From Hymenolepis diminuta (Eukaryota > Platyhelminthes > Cestoda > Cyclophyllidea > Hymenolepididae): a DNA stretch of 64,000 nt. Numbering within the stretch: the stretch's first letter is position 1; every line of letters starts with the position of its first letter. Below are positions 23,192 to 34,963 of the stretch, piece by piece. The DNA is taken from positions 149,443 through 213,442 of the forward strand of contig CAADRB010000050.1 in the NCBI GenBank assembly GCA_900708905.1, written 5' to 3'. The position numbers and the translations under genes were made by a program. Under the pieces are notes generated by a model. That model was not told the DNA's origin. It worked only from the letters and a program-made list of their open reading frames with translations, and made no database searches.

Positions 23192-24672
23192 TTACCACAT
23201 AAAACGCTGCCAAGTAAAGGGTTGAGAAATCCACTTGAAAGGATGATAGAGGAAGAGGTAAATTGTGCCGAAATTGACTCCAAAGTTGATGAAAATTTCC
23301 ACAGCGGAAGCCCGAGATTCGTTCAAACTTGGTGGTTTTGATAACCGCCAGATAATATACGGGGTTATAAAGTATCGAGGTTCAATCAAACCTGCTGGTA
23401 CTATAGCAAAGGCAGTTGCAATCAAGAAACCCAAACTGGTTAAAAACTCAGAAATCACTCCACCTTGAAGTCCGGAGCAAACATAACGTCCACTGACAAG
23501 ATACAAAGGCGCAAATGTATACCTGATTTGAGGAAAGCGTCTGAAGAAACGCGACCAAATATAGAATGTGTAATGACGGTTATCAGAAAGGAGATAAGGA
23601 TGTTCGTAGGTGAAAAGGTGGACCATAACCATAATTAGAATCGTAAAGAAGGTGGACAAAAAGAGGGAACTGCCGCGTGGAATACGGAGATTATCTCCAA
23701 GGTAATGTAAGAAGGTTAAAGATGTGTGAGCAGCACAGAAAACAAAGAAATAAAACAATTGAGGAATGTGGAGAATCGGTTTATGAGCGGACTTGTCTCC
23801 AAAAACTATATCTCCATTATTGAAAAAGACTAATGAAATTACGAAAAGAATAATTGTTACCGTGTGATGGGAAGCGTCAACTAAAGCTGCCTTGCATAAA
23901 GCTGAGAGAACCTCAACAGGATTTTTGAGAAGATAAATACTCCACTCGAAGGAACTTCTTCGAACACAGGGCTGGGAGAGAGCTAGTAGCCGAACAGCCT
24001 TTTCGCCGATCATAAAAGCAAGCCAGACAACATTAGTTTGGCGGACAAAACAAGCGAAAAATCCGAAGAGGAATGAGAGAAAGTTATGCGACGATCGTTG
24101 AGCAAATAGAGAAGAGAGAATCGCCAAAAGAGACAACTGATCCGTATAAAAGAGCAGACTGGTGAAAGTGAGGACAGGTAAAGTGAAAATGGCCATTGCT
24201 TTTAGAATATCCTGTGTCAACTCCGCTAGGATTATGTAATTAGCACCGGCAAAAACGCAATTGAGAAATCGGAGATTTTCAACCGTTGCTTCGAAGGGCA
24301 CAAAGCGCCATACGAGAGTGGCTAAGATATAAAGCCCAGGAGGCGTCGTAATCTTAGGATTCCAAGTTCGCCAATCACCTTTAATATAGGTTATGGTTTG
24401 TTCGGCATGAAATTCTTCATCCATATATGGGGTTGGTTGTATTGGATTTATAAAATAGTGAACAATACCACATAATGCTAAAGAATAGAGTAAACCCACT
24501 GCACACGCCTTTCGACGGTCGTAAATGCTAAAATAGTATGAAAATAATGAACATTATATAATTTAATAGATCGAAATAGAATAAATTACATAACAAAATT
24601 AATTATAAAAGGAGCAATTTAAAGAATAAAATGCTTCAATTAGAACAATGGCAGTTAACCTTACACAGACAT
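23192..24672 (-). CDS. ALG10: ALG10, dolichyl-phosphate-glucose alpha-1,2-glucosyltransferase
   Basis: ER membrane enzyme that adds the third and last glucose (alpha-1,2) to the dolichol-linked N-glycan precursor, using dolichyl-phosphate-glucose. Minus-strand coding exons: 24672-24665 (8 nt) and 24527-23192, with an intron of 137 nt; total 447 residues versus about 470 in human. Family landmarks: PYMDEEFH at 36-43 (luminal loop with the acidic pair), ITTPPGLY at 62-69, FYTDQLS at 129-135, RQTNVVW at 165-171, HPYLLSDNRHYTFY at 312-325 and EPRYFITPY at 385-393. Most of the rest is hydrophobic helices, as expected for this multipass family. The long frame has no ATG near its beginning. It runs back to a TTTTAG acceptor in phase 2, and ATG-TCT-GT followed by GTAAGG at 24672 supplies a start in matching phase. 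The start exon is inferred; the family call is firm. Confidence 0.92.
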
Positions 24673-27360
24673 GGGTACCGATAAATACCTTGACGCCCAA
24701 AATTTTTAAAATGCGAGTTAGTTATATGGGCGGGAAATTGTCCTCATCTCATTGGTCATAAATCGCGCAATAATTTGATAAAGTAATTCTACCTTCTTTT
24801 GTCATTTTCTCCACTATAACAGAAAATATTCATATATTAAGATATTTGTTTGTTTATATATTCACAATGGATGTAATATTCTTTTGGGAAAGTTTTTTGT
24901 TAGGAGGTTAAATTTACCTCACCCTGATCAGATGTTAAGAAGCATTAAATATCGCCGTTATTAAAGATATGGAGTAAATTATAAGATTATTATTCATTGA
25001 TGAATCAAAATTACGTTAACTATATCCATTGAAGGCAAATAATTATATATCTAAAATATGATATTTCTTTTTGTGCATTAATAACAATTTTACTATATAA
25101 TATTTTTTTGATGTACAATGATTTTCAGCCAGCTCTACGAATGCTATTCAAAGAAGATCGCAGGTTTGCCAAAAATAATGGAAAATAAAGTTGTGTAATT
25201 TTGATTCTGCGTATCACAATTGATTCGATTTTTATCATTCTAACAAGGTTTTAAGATGTTTTCTTTGCTCCAAGTGTACCTCTTGTAAATGCCGTCAATG
25301 TGAATCGGTTCTATAAACAACTAAGCTAAAGGAGCTCCTTTGATATAACAAGTGGGAAATTGGCATGAAAAGTAACGTATAAAGTGATTTCATTCCAATT
25401 ACTCATCCAAATTACCAACTTATGATTGCGTCGAAAAATTAATTTTGACATTTTCAAGGAAATAACTCCTAAAGTTTTCCCGGTATCCAGAGTAATTTTG
25501 AAACAGCAATCAGTGAGTTCACTCTGTATTTTTTAATTTTTAAGTTTGCATTCAGTTTCCACTTGAAGTCCAGGATGCATTTGTGACAATCCGGACGTCG
25601 ACAACAGCATCCTATTCAGTGATCCAAGTGTGTACCTGGAAACTCATGCAACGGCTGTCATTATACAGAGACATCGATGATTGGACGAATTGCATAGTGT
25701 GAAGAAACATTTGTATGTAAAATTCATTTTTTATCGATAAATGGGGACGGCTTTCCGGGTCGCACCACATCAATTTGTAAACTGTGTATGTATTTGAGTT
25801 ATTCTTGAATGTCACGTAAGATTATATCCTGAAACGCAGTTAGTCATGAAAAAAATAAGCAGTATAACATAACACAGCACTCAACAAAAACAGAACGCAA
25901 ATACGATCTCAAGTTATTATATTTTAGTTGGATATAACTAATGAGAAGTCCAAAAATTTTCGAAACCGTGAGATAATGGGAATATGCTATGCATACACAA
26001 ATTAACGTCGATTACAGGCCATTGCTACCAATTAATGTTTAATTTTCTAAATAGATGAATTGGATACTTCTGCTTAGTGGTCCAAATAGCGCACAAATCA
26101 GGTCCAATCATATGACATCAGCTAAAAATCTAGCACATCAATAGTGCCGCAGTAAATTAATGGGCAGATGATAGGACGCAGCAGAGCATACCCTTGCAAA
26201 TCTGTGGGTATAGTAGTCTCCAAATTTTGCAACTTATCGATTATAACTGATGAGAACACGAAAGGCTACGACAGTCCCCAAAGCCAGTGCTATAGAGTTT
26301 GTTCGTCATCACCGATCGGACTGAACATATCACCACGGAGTCCTCAGTTATTCCTAAACATTGAATATTATTCCCAAATTCTATGCAATATCGTTTTATG
26401 TAAATAAAAAGCAATGTATTTGTATCCCTCATCTCGAGTCAGTTTTATCAGCCATCTTAAATTTCGTCTTCTTCTTATGACTCCAAGTCGCTGGAATCTA
26501 GGTGGCTACTAGAGAGAGCTATTATAGGTGATAAAACCCAACTCCAACTAAAATCCAAACCCATAACAAATGTTAATATGCAGTTGATGTTCTCGTCTTT
26601 TTTATTAACTGAGTCAAATAAACCAGAAATCGAATGATATTGTTTGGCATGTTGCTAATATCCAGCAATAATATCGGAATGTTTATCTATCTAATATCAT
26701 ATTTCATGAATAGCCAAATTACAATTTGAATGCATAATGATCACCGTTGCTCTTCTTTTTCACTTTAATTCACATATTTCGCTTATTTCCAGTTATAAAA
26801 TTTCACTTCCCTAGAATTCACTCCCTAATCTCAATCAATTATTCGTCAACCTCTTTTTATCTATCTACTTACCAGTCTTCATTAGCCATTTTACTATGAT
26901 GCTTGGTCACGTCTCATACGCAGGCACCTCAAATGTAACCCTTATGAAACTCGATTCAACTCCAAGCTACCCTACGCTTAATTCTGGAATATAAAAGTAG
27001 TTTTAAGAACTGTATCAAGATCAATGCTTTTAAGTCCTGGTAACTTAAAGACCTTCATGTTAGATGCGTTTGAATAAGAAATTGATCATGCAACCACAAA
27101 CTTATTATTTTGCGCTACCAAGTTTGTACTTTCATAAAATTATTTCGGGTTCAGGGTTATCCAGTGAAATGGGGAGAAAGCATTTCCATAAGCACAACTT
27201 TCTGGACTAAACTGAAGCTGAATATCAAAATGCAGGAAAGCTATCTGTAAAACCTCTCCCTTCAATACAATAGAATTTGGAAGCTAGGCATCCTATTGTC
27301 CAATTCGTATACGGTATACGATTTTTAAAGAAATGAGCTTTTTAATATTAATATGAACCT
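24673..27360. other. Gene-free interval upstream of ALG10
   Basis: AT-rich; no supported gene. The first few hundred bases should hold the ALG10 promoter on the minus strand. Confidence 0.4.
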
Positions 27361-27364
27361 ACGT

Positions 27365-27490
27365 GTGCTTCGGTGGAGTGGTGGTCAACGTGTACGTCTA
27401 ACAAGTTAGGCGTCACGTAATCGATGTTAATCGGTGAACACTCAGTGACGTAGGTGACAATCCGCACTATTACTAAGCTGTCTAAGAAAA
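27365..27490 (+). repeat. tRNA-derived SINE-like repeat, copy 2
   Basis: GTGGTCAACGTGTACGTCT, then CACGTAATCGATGTTAATCG and CAGTGACGTAGGTGACAATC, match the box-A, box-B and following segments of the 32770 copy. Box spacing is tRNA-like. Confidence 0.6.
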
Positions 27491-27949
27491 CATGAAGTTG
27501 GACCACAAAAACCGTCAATTATGGAAAAACTATGATACTTAAATTTCGCTTAACCACTTCAAATGAATGCACATTATACTCATGAAAATGGTTCCATGAG
27601 TTTGAAATGGAGACACAAATTCCAGTCTCTCATCCTCCATGGCTCGGAGACAAATACAAATTTAAAGATTTAGTTTTAATAAGAACTGTTGAACAAATAG
27701 GTCTCAAATTTGTTATGTTAGTAAGAAATAACCAAACATTTCAAACATCTCGACCTTTATAAAATTACAACATAATGTCTTTGCATATGTATAATGAGGT
27801 AACACCTGTTGGATCAAATTACTGAAATTACGAAATCGGAGTGAAGTGAATGTAAATGATTCATGCAACCGAAATCATAAAAAATGAGGTCACGCTGAAA
27901 TCATTGCCATTTTTGGAGAATCCCAAATGGTAAATTTTATAATACAAAG

Positions 27950-28380
27950 TATATGCAGACTGTGAGGCTTCGTAAGTCGGACTATTCAGCTTGTCAGGAC
28001 TCGAATAATTATTGGGGCATCTTGAATATTCAGATGACATATGCTCTTTCACAAGCTGAACAGCTTCTTCAAAGACTTAAAACTATCCATGACAATTATG
28101 CGATGGAAATGGCATATGATAAAACTGTCTTCAAATAAATGATCGTACGATCAATAAACCGAGTTCTTTTACCCACTCTGGCTCACCAGTGAATGGTAAA
28201 GGTCTAGCCGATGATGCTGTAAAACTAAATAAACTAAAGGCCAAACGACAATTCATGAAACTTAGACCTCTTCTAGGATCTAAAAGGCTATCGATTAAGG
28301 CTCGAACAAAGATACTGGAAACGTTAACCGAAATAGTCCTTCCACACGGTTTATCTACATTTGCCAATCGTTAGGTGAAC
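27950..28380 (+). mobile_element. Non-LTR retrotransposon reverse-transcriptase remnant
   Basis: Fossil of a LINE (RTE/CR1-like) polymerase. The catalytic box reads Y-S-D-D-I at 28027-28041. One frame-shift later comes QAEQLLQRLKTIHDNYAMEM followed by AYDKT, the usual helix after the YADD box. Another frame (28189-28374) has KLNKLKAKRQFMKLRPLL and TKILETLTEIVLPHG. The latter corresponds to the stretch before the Y/H-G-CETW motif of these polymerases. Stops and frameshifts make it inactive. The family within the non-LTR group is not resolved. Confidence 0.72.
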
Positions 28381-28440
28381 GTTAAAAGATTAAAGCTTAT
28401 TTAGAACACTGATGAAAGGGTGGTGTTAGGATTGTAAAGT

Positions 28441-30010
28441 AGGGGACAAATGAGTGTTAAAGTTCTAGCAGAAACTTTTTCCTCTGAGAAACCTTGCCAC
28501 ACGACTGCGAAGAGGAAGATGAAATCGACGGTTAGATCTTTACAGAGAAGATGATATATTGCAAAAAGTGCCACTGAAATCCCATGTATCAAAAGTGGGT
28601 GCCCCTAAATTTGTACACACAAAAGGTCGATTAAGACAACTTCAAGTGGATGTCAAACAGGTTTTCCTCGTATTACTGAACAGCAAAAACAACTGGAATG
28701 TGAACTTAAACGAGAGACTCTGCAGATGAAAGCGAGTGAGAAGGCACTGGCAAATAGATTACCACAAACCCAAAGATAAACCGCCAATTAGTAGACTCCT
28801 TTGTCCCGTAGGCAGATGCTAAAAGAATTATGTGAAAAGGGGATAGCTTCGGAACCAAATGAAGACTTGCCACCCAGATCTTCCCTAAGAATGGCCAAAC
28901 GATGGAAAGTAAGTATAAATTCGAAGAAACTCCAACTTGAATTGACAATTTGTCTGATAATTTTGGGGCTCAGATGAAGTAAGGTTCTTCTGGTTCCCCA
29001 ACTCTTATTTTTACTGTCTTAACACTCTTCCTTAGAGAAAACTTTCTTCCCCTTAGCGAAATTACACTTCTTATGGGCTTGGATGTTCACTCATAATAAA
29101 AAAGTTGTAAGGCTTGTTGCTCTGTCAGGCGAAAAAAATTAATGACGCGAAGTACGTTCGTTCTCAACTATTAATATAGGTAATTGTGTCCTAGTTATAT
29201 CGACCTTTCAAACTGGAGAATGTTTGAAGAAGGCCCAGGTAAGTTTAATAGAAAGCTGACAGACAAAGGTTGAAGCTACAGAGTTGCTATTTTGTCCCAT
29301 AGTCTGTCTCCAAATCGCTCGTCCACCTTATCAATACGCAAGCGCACATTGTTCCTGACAGTTTGGCGTTATCTTACTCAAAAAATGTTATCAGGCTGGG
29401 AGTGTTTTGATTCCCAAACGTCAGCAACATGAAGACAGCTTGTTTGTTTAATAATGTCTTGGGTTAACTGCATTCCGTCTCATCGTTTTCTCTCTGGGTG
29501 TGAATCAATTGTAGCCTAGCAATATCTAGTGGGCAGGTAAATCACAGTAGTAGAAATTGGGCTTCCAAGCTTGCATCACCATAGAAGAGCCTTCTTAAAT
29601 AAAAAAGTCGAGTCAATAACTTAAAATGATGTGTATTTTCAAATAGATAAAGAGGATAAACAGTAGGGATGCACCTTTATTTCGGCCGTTTGCTCAAAAG
29701 AATAAGGATCGATTAAGACATTTAAAAAATTTCATTCTGGAAAAGTCTTTATCAGGAGATATGGAGGTTAAAATAGGAAAACTCAGTCTCGAAAAGCAAA
29801 GAGCGCTGGTTGCCGTTAATACCTCTTTGTTCTTAGGAGTTTCCTAGCTCAAGATATTTTGCAACACCTAGATCGTTTGGAGCTCAGTCTTAAAGGCGAT
29901 TAAGAGAAAATCGAGCTGGATATCAAGCCATGGCTACAGAACAAGATATAAAAAACCTTATGAGCCGAATTAATCTCATAGCCACTAGTAGATACCTAAC
30001 ATCGAAATTT
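28441..30010 (+). pseudogene. Unassigned coding-like debris with coiled-coil flavour
   Basis: Not recognised. Plus-strand pieces have protein-like composition between stops. MSVKVLAETFSSEKPCH starts near 28450. ITEQQKQLECELKRETLQ then SEKALANRL lies near 28670-28770. MLKELCEKGIASEPNEDL then MAKRWK lies at about 28816-28909, between a good acceptor (TCCCGTAG) and a GTAAGT donor. Further right, near 29670-29820, DAPLFRPFAQKNKDRLRHLK echoes a weaker stretch (APKFVHTKGRLRQLQ) near 28602-28646. It could be a decayed duplicated gene or a retroelement gag. No function proposed. Confidence 0.3.
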
Positions 30011-30339
30011 AGTAAAAAATAGCAAAATTTTATTTTTATCAAAATTAATAAAATATTTTGTATTCCCAATTCAAAATCCTTAAAGTGCATATCAACATTC
30101 GAGATTGGTTAGCACTTAATTGAGATGAAGCAAACGCACTAACGAAAGTTATTTTCCTCAAATTTGTACTTGGTTAAGGTCATTTCTCTCACGTTTAGGA
30201 AATCTGTAACTGATTTTTAAAGTATTGATGGGCCATTTACCTATCCCCTTCCTCTGAATTGGAAGTAATCTTATTTAAACTAAAATGTCTTTGCCAGTCC
30301 CATCTGCCTACTCATTGCTGTAAGAAGATACGGATAAAT

Positions 30340-30960
30340 CGAAATGGCAGGACCAACCATTCAATTAAATCAACCGGCCAACGAGCCTTGAACATCCAAA
30401 AAACAAAATAGCACTAAATCCCATCCAAGTTGGATTCAGGGACATCCTCGTACAATAGTAATTTTCTTCATAATGGAAAACAGGATACAGCAATCCTTCC
30501 CAAAGCAGAAGACCAAGAGTTGAGTTGGACCACGAGTGTATTGATCTCTAGCATGCAATGACAGACAAAGGGAAAGCAAGAAAAAAGAAGTGGATATAGT
30601 AGTGAACAGCGTAAATAGAAACGAAATTATGATTGGGACCGAAGTACCGTACTCAATACAAATCCTTACACAACAATTATGACAATTCAGACATATGAGT
30701 CAACATATGCAGACCATAGAATGCTGTCAAAAAAGGGATTGAATTGCTAAAAATTAGCATCGGACTATTACGACACGAATTATACTTCTTATGAGAACAT
30801 GGACAACTTAAGGATTCCAGAATTTAAAAAAAGTAAGGTTCCAATCATTGTGACTCTTTTTCCATCCCCTTTCATCGCTTACTGCACTAATTTGACACTT
30901 CAAGTGTTCAGGTGTTACCTCATGATCAGAACTTGAATTCATATGGAAAGTATGTTGCAA
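30340..30960 (+). repeat. Interspersed repeat R1, copy 2, and a second repeat shared with 38.5 kb
   Basis: 30352-30385 carries ACCATTCAATTAAATCAACC, the R1 core. 30480-30720 resembles 38510-38700, for example ACCAAGAGTTGAGTTGGACC versus ACCAGGAGTTAAGTAGAACC, each followed by a GTGTATT segment. Near 30775-30830 CTTATGAGAACATGGACAA matches CTTATGAGAAAATGAACAA in the 54.8 kb R1 copy. Confidence 0.45.
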
Positions 30961-31189
30961 TCAAGTTACATTCATATTTGCCAAATGAACACTCTCAGAA
31001 GTGTTAAATAATGGCGATCACTAACCAAATAATATTCATTTAAACGAAGGGACAGAGTAAAATCGATTAATTAAAAAGGCTGATATTTACAAATTAGAAA
31101 AATATGAACAAGTTTATGTTTGGTGTCTCCGAATGAAAGACTTCTTGGTGAGTCATAAATGGCCATAATCCGCCACCGTTTTCGAATCA

Positions 31190-31480
31190 ATTGCTGAGCG
31201 TGAATACACGCTAATTACCCGCAGTTTCAGAGCCTGCCTACGCTAAAGGCACGTGCCTATTGCATTGCTATTGGCTACTGCCTTAACCAATCGTGAATCA
31301 GTACTACCTTGGTATCGTTACGCGCAAATTTTTAAGTTGCTGCGCTTTTGTCTGGGATTTGCTTCTATCTCTCTAATGAGTGGATAAATAAGGTGCGAAT
31401 TTAAAACCGTCTGCTCGCATTGCAGATTGAATAAAGTTAATGATATTGAGGCCTAATTAGCCCCATTAGATGGATATATG
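31190..31480. other. G+C-richer block, possible solo LTR
   Basis: Unusually G+C-rich for this window. It has a TATA-like GGATAAATAAGG near 31383 and an AATAAA-type signal (GAATAAAG) near 31430, an arrangement seen in LTRs. No second copy or ends were found, so this remains a guess. Confidence 0.2.
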
Positions 31481-32379
31481 TTGTGCTAAAGCCAACCTTG
31501 AGTTTGAGGTTATGTTAGATTTTCAGATGAGGAAACAGAAACCTTAATAATAGATAAATGCAGCTAAAACCCTGATTTGTTAAACTACGGGATAGAAAGT
31601 CAGAATATCTCTTTTTTAGCGAAATAGGAAAGGGAAGAAGAGATTAATGAACACCTAGTTGGAAGATTGTTACCCGAGTACGAACTTATCGCCACACCTG
31701 TTCATAGGACACAACGATCAACAAGGACTTCCAGAGTCCAACCTCCGGTTGCTTTAAGCCAAGAGTGTTTGAAACGCCGCATATCAGAACGTCACCTTCA
31801 ATGTTGACATCAGAATTAATCTGATTGATTGAAAAGTTTTGTATGAAAAAAACAGTAGCATATATTTCTCTGAATAGCGGAAGGTAACATTGGGGAGTAA
31901 AAATGTGCATTAGGAAGTAAGACAATATTACGTCCGAAATCATATGTAGGTAGAATCACAATCTTATGTGAACACTGACAACAGATTGGATTCAGACCAG
32001 ATTACGTGGATAGTACTTATAGAGAGAACATGGATAGTAGGGTTATACACACAGGACTTGAAATACTCATGGCAAAGTGAACCATCGAAGGAACAAAATT
32101 AAGCGGTGTTAACTTAACACACAATACATTCTAAAACTAATTCGGTTCTGTTAAAGTGATGACGTGGTTTCTTTCTTGAATTTGATCGGGCAAATTTATC
32201 AAGGGCAAATATAACCAAAACCGCAATTTAAATGCTGGAATTATTTCAATTTCAGAATCAATACTCCACATTCCCGGAAGAGGAGTAAATTTTCAAATTC
32301 AGTTAGAGAAGTTTGGATAAACTGATAGGAAGATTAAGTAGATGCATCTAGTTCTTTAGGAAAATTTATCGACTTGTTA

Positions 32380-32520
32380 TAAGCAAGCACTTAATTAAAT
32401 CGACTGGTTAATAAGCTCTGAATACCTCAGACATGAACTCACTCAGGAAAATAAGGGTAAAATTCTGAATATTAGGGGTTTGAATCAATGACATACTCAT
32501 TCGGCAAAAGGCGAAGACCT
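32380..32520 (+). repeat. Interspersed repeat R1, copy 3
   Basis: Contains CACTTAATTAAATCGACTGG then TTAATAAGCTCTGAATACC and ATGAACTCACTCAGG, matching the R1 consensus visible in the other four copies. Confidence 0.5.
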
Positions 32521-32769
32521 GATGTATCTGGGAGACATCTAATAAAGAACCATCCTAAACTAAGCGAGCCCGATTTAATGACACTTGTGCATACTGCCAA
32601 CATATATAGGGCGTAGGATTGATAAATGACATTTAACATCTAAATGTAGAGAGTTAGGCCACCTGGTAACTATACGACTAGAAATAAAATGAAAAAAATT
32701 TGAATCCAATACCTTCTTCTACTCGACAGATTTTGATGAGTAGCAATAATGATAATCGTTTATTTATTT

Positions 32770-32950
32770 ATGCCCTGGTGACTCAGTGATCAACATGCTC
32801 GTCTGAGAATTAGCCGCCACGAAATCGATGCTCATTGGCGCACAATCAGTAATGTGGATGACCAACCATACTGGTTAATTCTGGTCATCAAGAGACGGTA
32901 GAACGCGAGCTTCTTAAGAGGCTCGAGGATATCATCCCTCTACTAACGCA
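32770..32950 (+). repeat. tRNA-derived SINE-like repeat, copy 3 (best preserved)
   Basis: GTGACTCAGTGATCAACATGC resembles an RNA polymerase III box A, and ACGAAATCGATGCTCATTGG, 35-40 bases later, resembles box B. The tail GAGGCTCGAGGATATCATCC is shared with the 41.6 kb copy. Cloverleaf arms are too degraded to call a tRNA gene. Confidence 0.65.
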
Positions 32951-33473
32951 CCTTACATAATGACCGTCTGTTCGCTATGAATCCAGCACATACTACACTA
33001 ACGGTCAAGCAGATACATAAAAACTACGATCAAGTTCCAGATTTGCTTTCAATATTAAGGAGCAAAATTTAATCACTCCCGTCTAAAACATAAACCCCGG
33101 TTTGAAAGACGGTTACGCACCACATTACTAATAGTTCACGTTTACAAAACTTGAACAACGATCAGCAACCGGTTTCACCACCGGGCGAGTACACAACCAC
33201 TAGTTAAGCGGTCTTAACCTATTGGACCGGACCCAGACTCTGAACAGGCCAGAACGAAGACTACCCCCGCCAACAGCCACCAGAAATATTCATATCTACG
33301 CCTCTCAGGCCACCACAACCATAACGGCAAATAATGTCTAAGTGCCTCATTTAAGTAACCTACCCAGTAAGACTACAGACACAATAATCATAATTCAACC
33401 TTTTTTAAGAAAAGCAGAAGATTAAGTTACATATGAATATACATCTTTTGACTCCTAACTTCCACAGTTAACA
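32951..33473. other. Interval downstream of the SERBP1-like gene
   Basis: No gene seen. 33150-33330 is comparatively G+C-rich and may belong to a repeat. Confidence 0.4.
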
Positions 33474-33479
33474 TTTATT
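33474..33479 (-). terminator. Polyadenylation signal of the SERBP1-like gene
   Basis: AATAAA on the minus strand, 41 bases after the stop codon at 33520-33522. It is well placed for a short 3' UTR. Confidence 0.6.
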
Positions 33480-33519
33480 CCGTGTGCACAAAACTAGAGC
33501 CGTAGCAACAGTAAGCCCA

Positions 33520-34963
33520 CTACTTAAGGGCTGGGAAGTCAGTGTCGCTATCCATACGAGGAGCAGCACGTTGTTGTTGCTGTTGTTGGTGGCTATCACC
33601 GCGGAAACCACTCTCTGGAGGGTGTTCAAGACCACCTCCGCGGCCACCGCGACGGAAGCCGCCACGACCGCCTTCTGGACGACTTCCACGTTCACTAGCA
33701 GAGAATCCACCTCTAGGTCTGCCAGCCCCACGAGGTCCACCCCGGTTACCCCCACGGGGAGCTGGCCTATCTCCAGCTGGTGTTGCTCCACCACGTCCTC
33801 TTCCTCCGCGATCAGACGAAAAACCACCTCGTCCACCACGTCCGCGTCCTCTGAACGGACGTCCACCTTCGATACCGCGACCTCTCCCACGTCGATCAGT
33901 GGTCGGTAGATGCATCTCTTTTTCACCACCAGATTCTTCAGTAGTTGCTTTTTGCTCCTCAGCAGAAGCCTGTTCTTGTCGTTCAACAGGCCTGCGATCT
34001 CTCGGTTGATCACTTCTTGGTCCGCCACGACCACCGCCACCTCTCGGCCCACCTCGCTGAAATGGTCGACCAGAGTTACCAGCACCACCACGTCCGAACT
34101 CAAAGAAAGTTGGTTTTTTTGTCTCTTCTTCCGCCTGCTTAGGATCTTCAAGAATGACCTCAACCTTGGTTTCAACTGGTTGAGAATCGTGCAAGACGAC
34201 CATGTCACTGAAGACGTTCTTGCCATCATTGGGACGACGGGTCTTGTTCGTCGCCAAAGTGACATTAGCCTTCTTTTTCATCTCTTTGTATTCCTTAAGA
34301 GTATAAGTCTTTGGCTGTTCCTCAACAGGTTCTTGAGGAGCGGATTGCACAGTAGATTCTTTTTCCTCGGCAGGTTGATCAATGTTAACTTCCTCTGTTT
34401 GAGCCTCTAACTCATCCTCAATAGTTCCCCAGTTTCCCGTTCCATAGCCGTCTTTCTTCATGACAGCTTTGACTCCACTAGAGGGCGCAAAAAGGAAGTT
34501 AAACACTTAAAGTGACTTAAACATACAATCAATATCAGATTACATTCTCCTCATGTCTCAGACAGGGATAACGAAATCATCATATGAAATAAGTAAACTA
34601 CTTACGTTTTATCAGATCCCGAGTGACGATCCATTCTTCCTTGAGAGAACCCGCCTTTCCCACGTTGAGAATCTTTCTTAGGAGCATCAATAGGTTTTTG
34701 CTCAGATTTTTTAACATCTCCACGACGGTCCTTCTGGGATCCTGCCTCTTTGGCATTAACTTTTTCGGATGCTTCCGATTTACCTAAAGATGGTTAGTAA
34801 GTCATGGAAGCATACCTTTGCCAGAGGTACGCCTCTCACGCTTTTCAGCACGCGATTTCACCGCCATGGAAGAATCCTCGACATTAAAATCATTCCTAGC
34901 GAAGAGGTCAAAACGACTTTTGACCTGGACGCTATAGGTATAATCATGCACCGCGCTACCCAT
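33520..34963 (-). CDS. SERBP1/HABP4-family RGG-rich RNA- and ribosome-binding protein
   Basis: Likely cytoplasmic mRNA-binding protein of the PAI-RBP1/HABP4 (SERBP1, vig2, Stm1-related) family, whose members bind mRNA and dormant ribosomes. Minus-strand coding exons: 34963-34816, 34783-34606 and 34477-33520, with introns of only 32 and 128 nt, phases 1 and 2; 427 residues versus about 408 in human SERBP1. The N-terminus has the family's SRFDLF motif (residues 16-21). RMDRHSGSDKTGVKAV and GNWGTIEDEL (to about 133) form the conserved core, and TLKEYKEMKKK follows at 168-178. From about 238 onward there is a long Arg/Gly domain with many RGG boxes, a short Gln run, and the terminal DFPALK, equivalent to the family's FPAL ending. 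Long frames on the other strand of exon 3 are composition artefacts. The orthologue within the SERBP1/HABP4 pair is not distinguishable. Confidence 0.93.

Noticed and set aside
32770..32850. A functional tRNA gene
   Set aside because: Box-A- and box-B-like segments are present, but the acceptor and anticodon stems do not pair. It is better explained as a SINE copy.
33484..34410. Long open frames of 141, 155 and 166 codons on the plus strand opposite the SERBP1-like gene
   Set aside because: They are shadows of the RGG-rich exon. The composition mirrors the sense codons, and there is no independent motif or splice structure.
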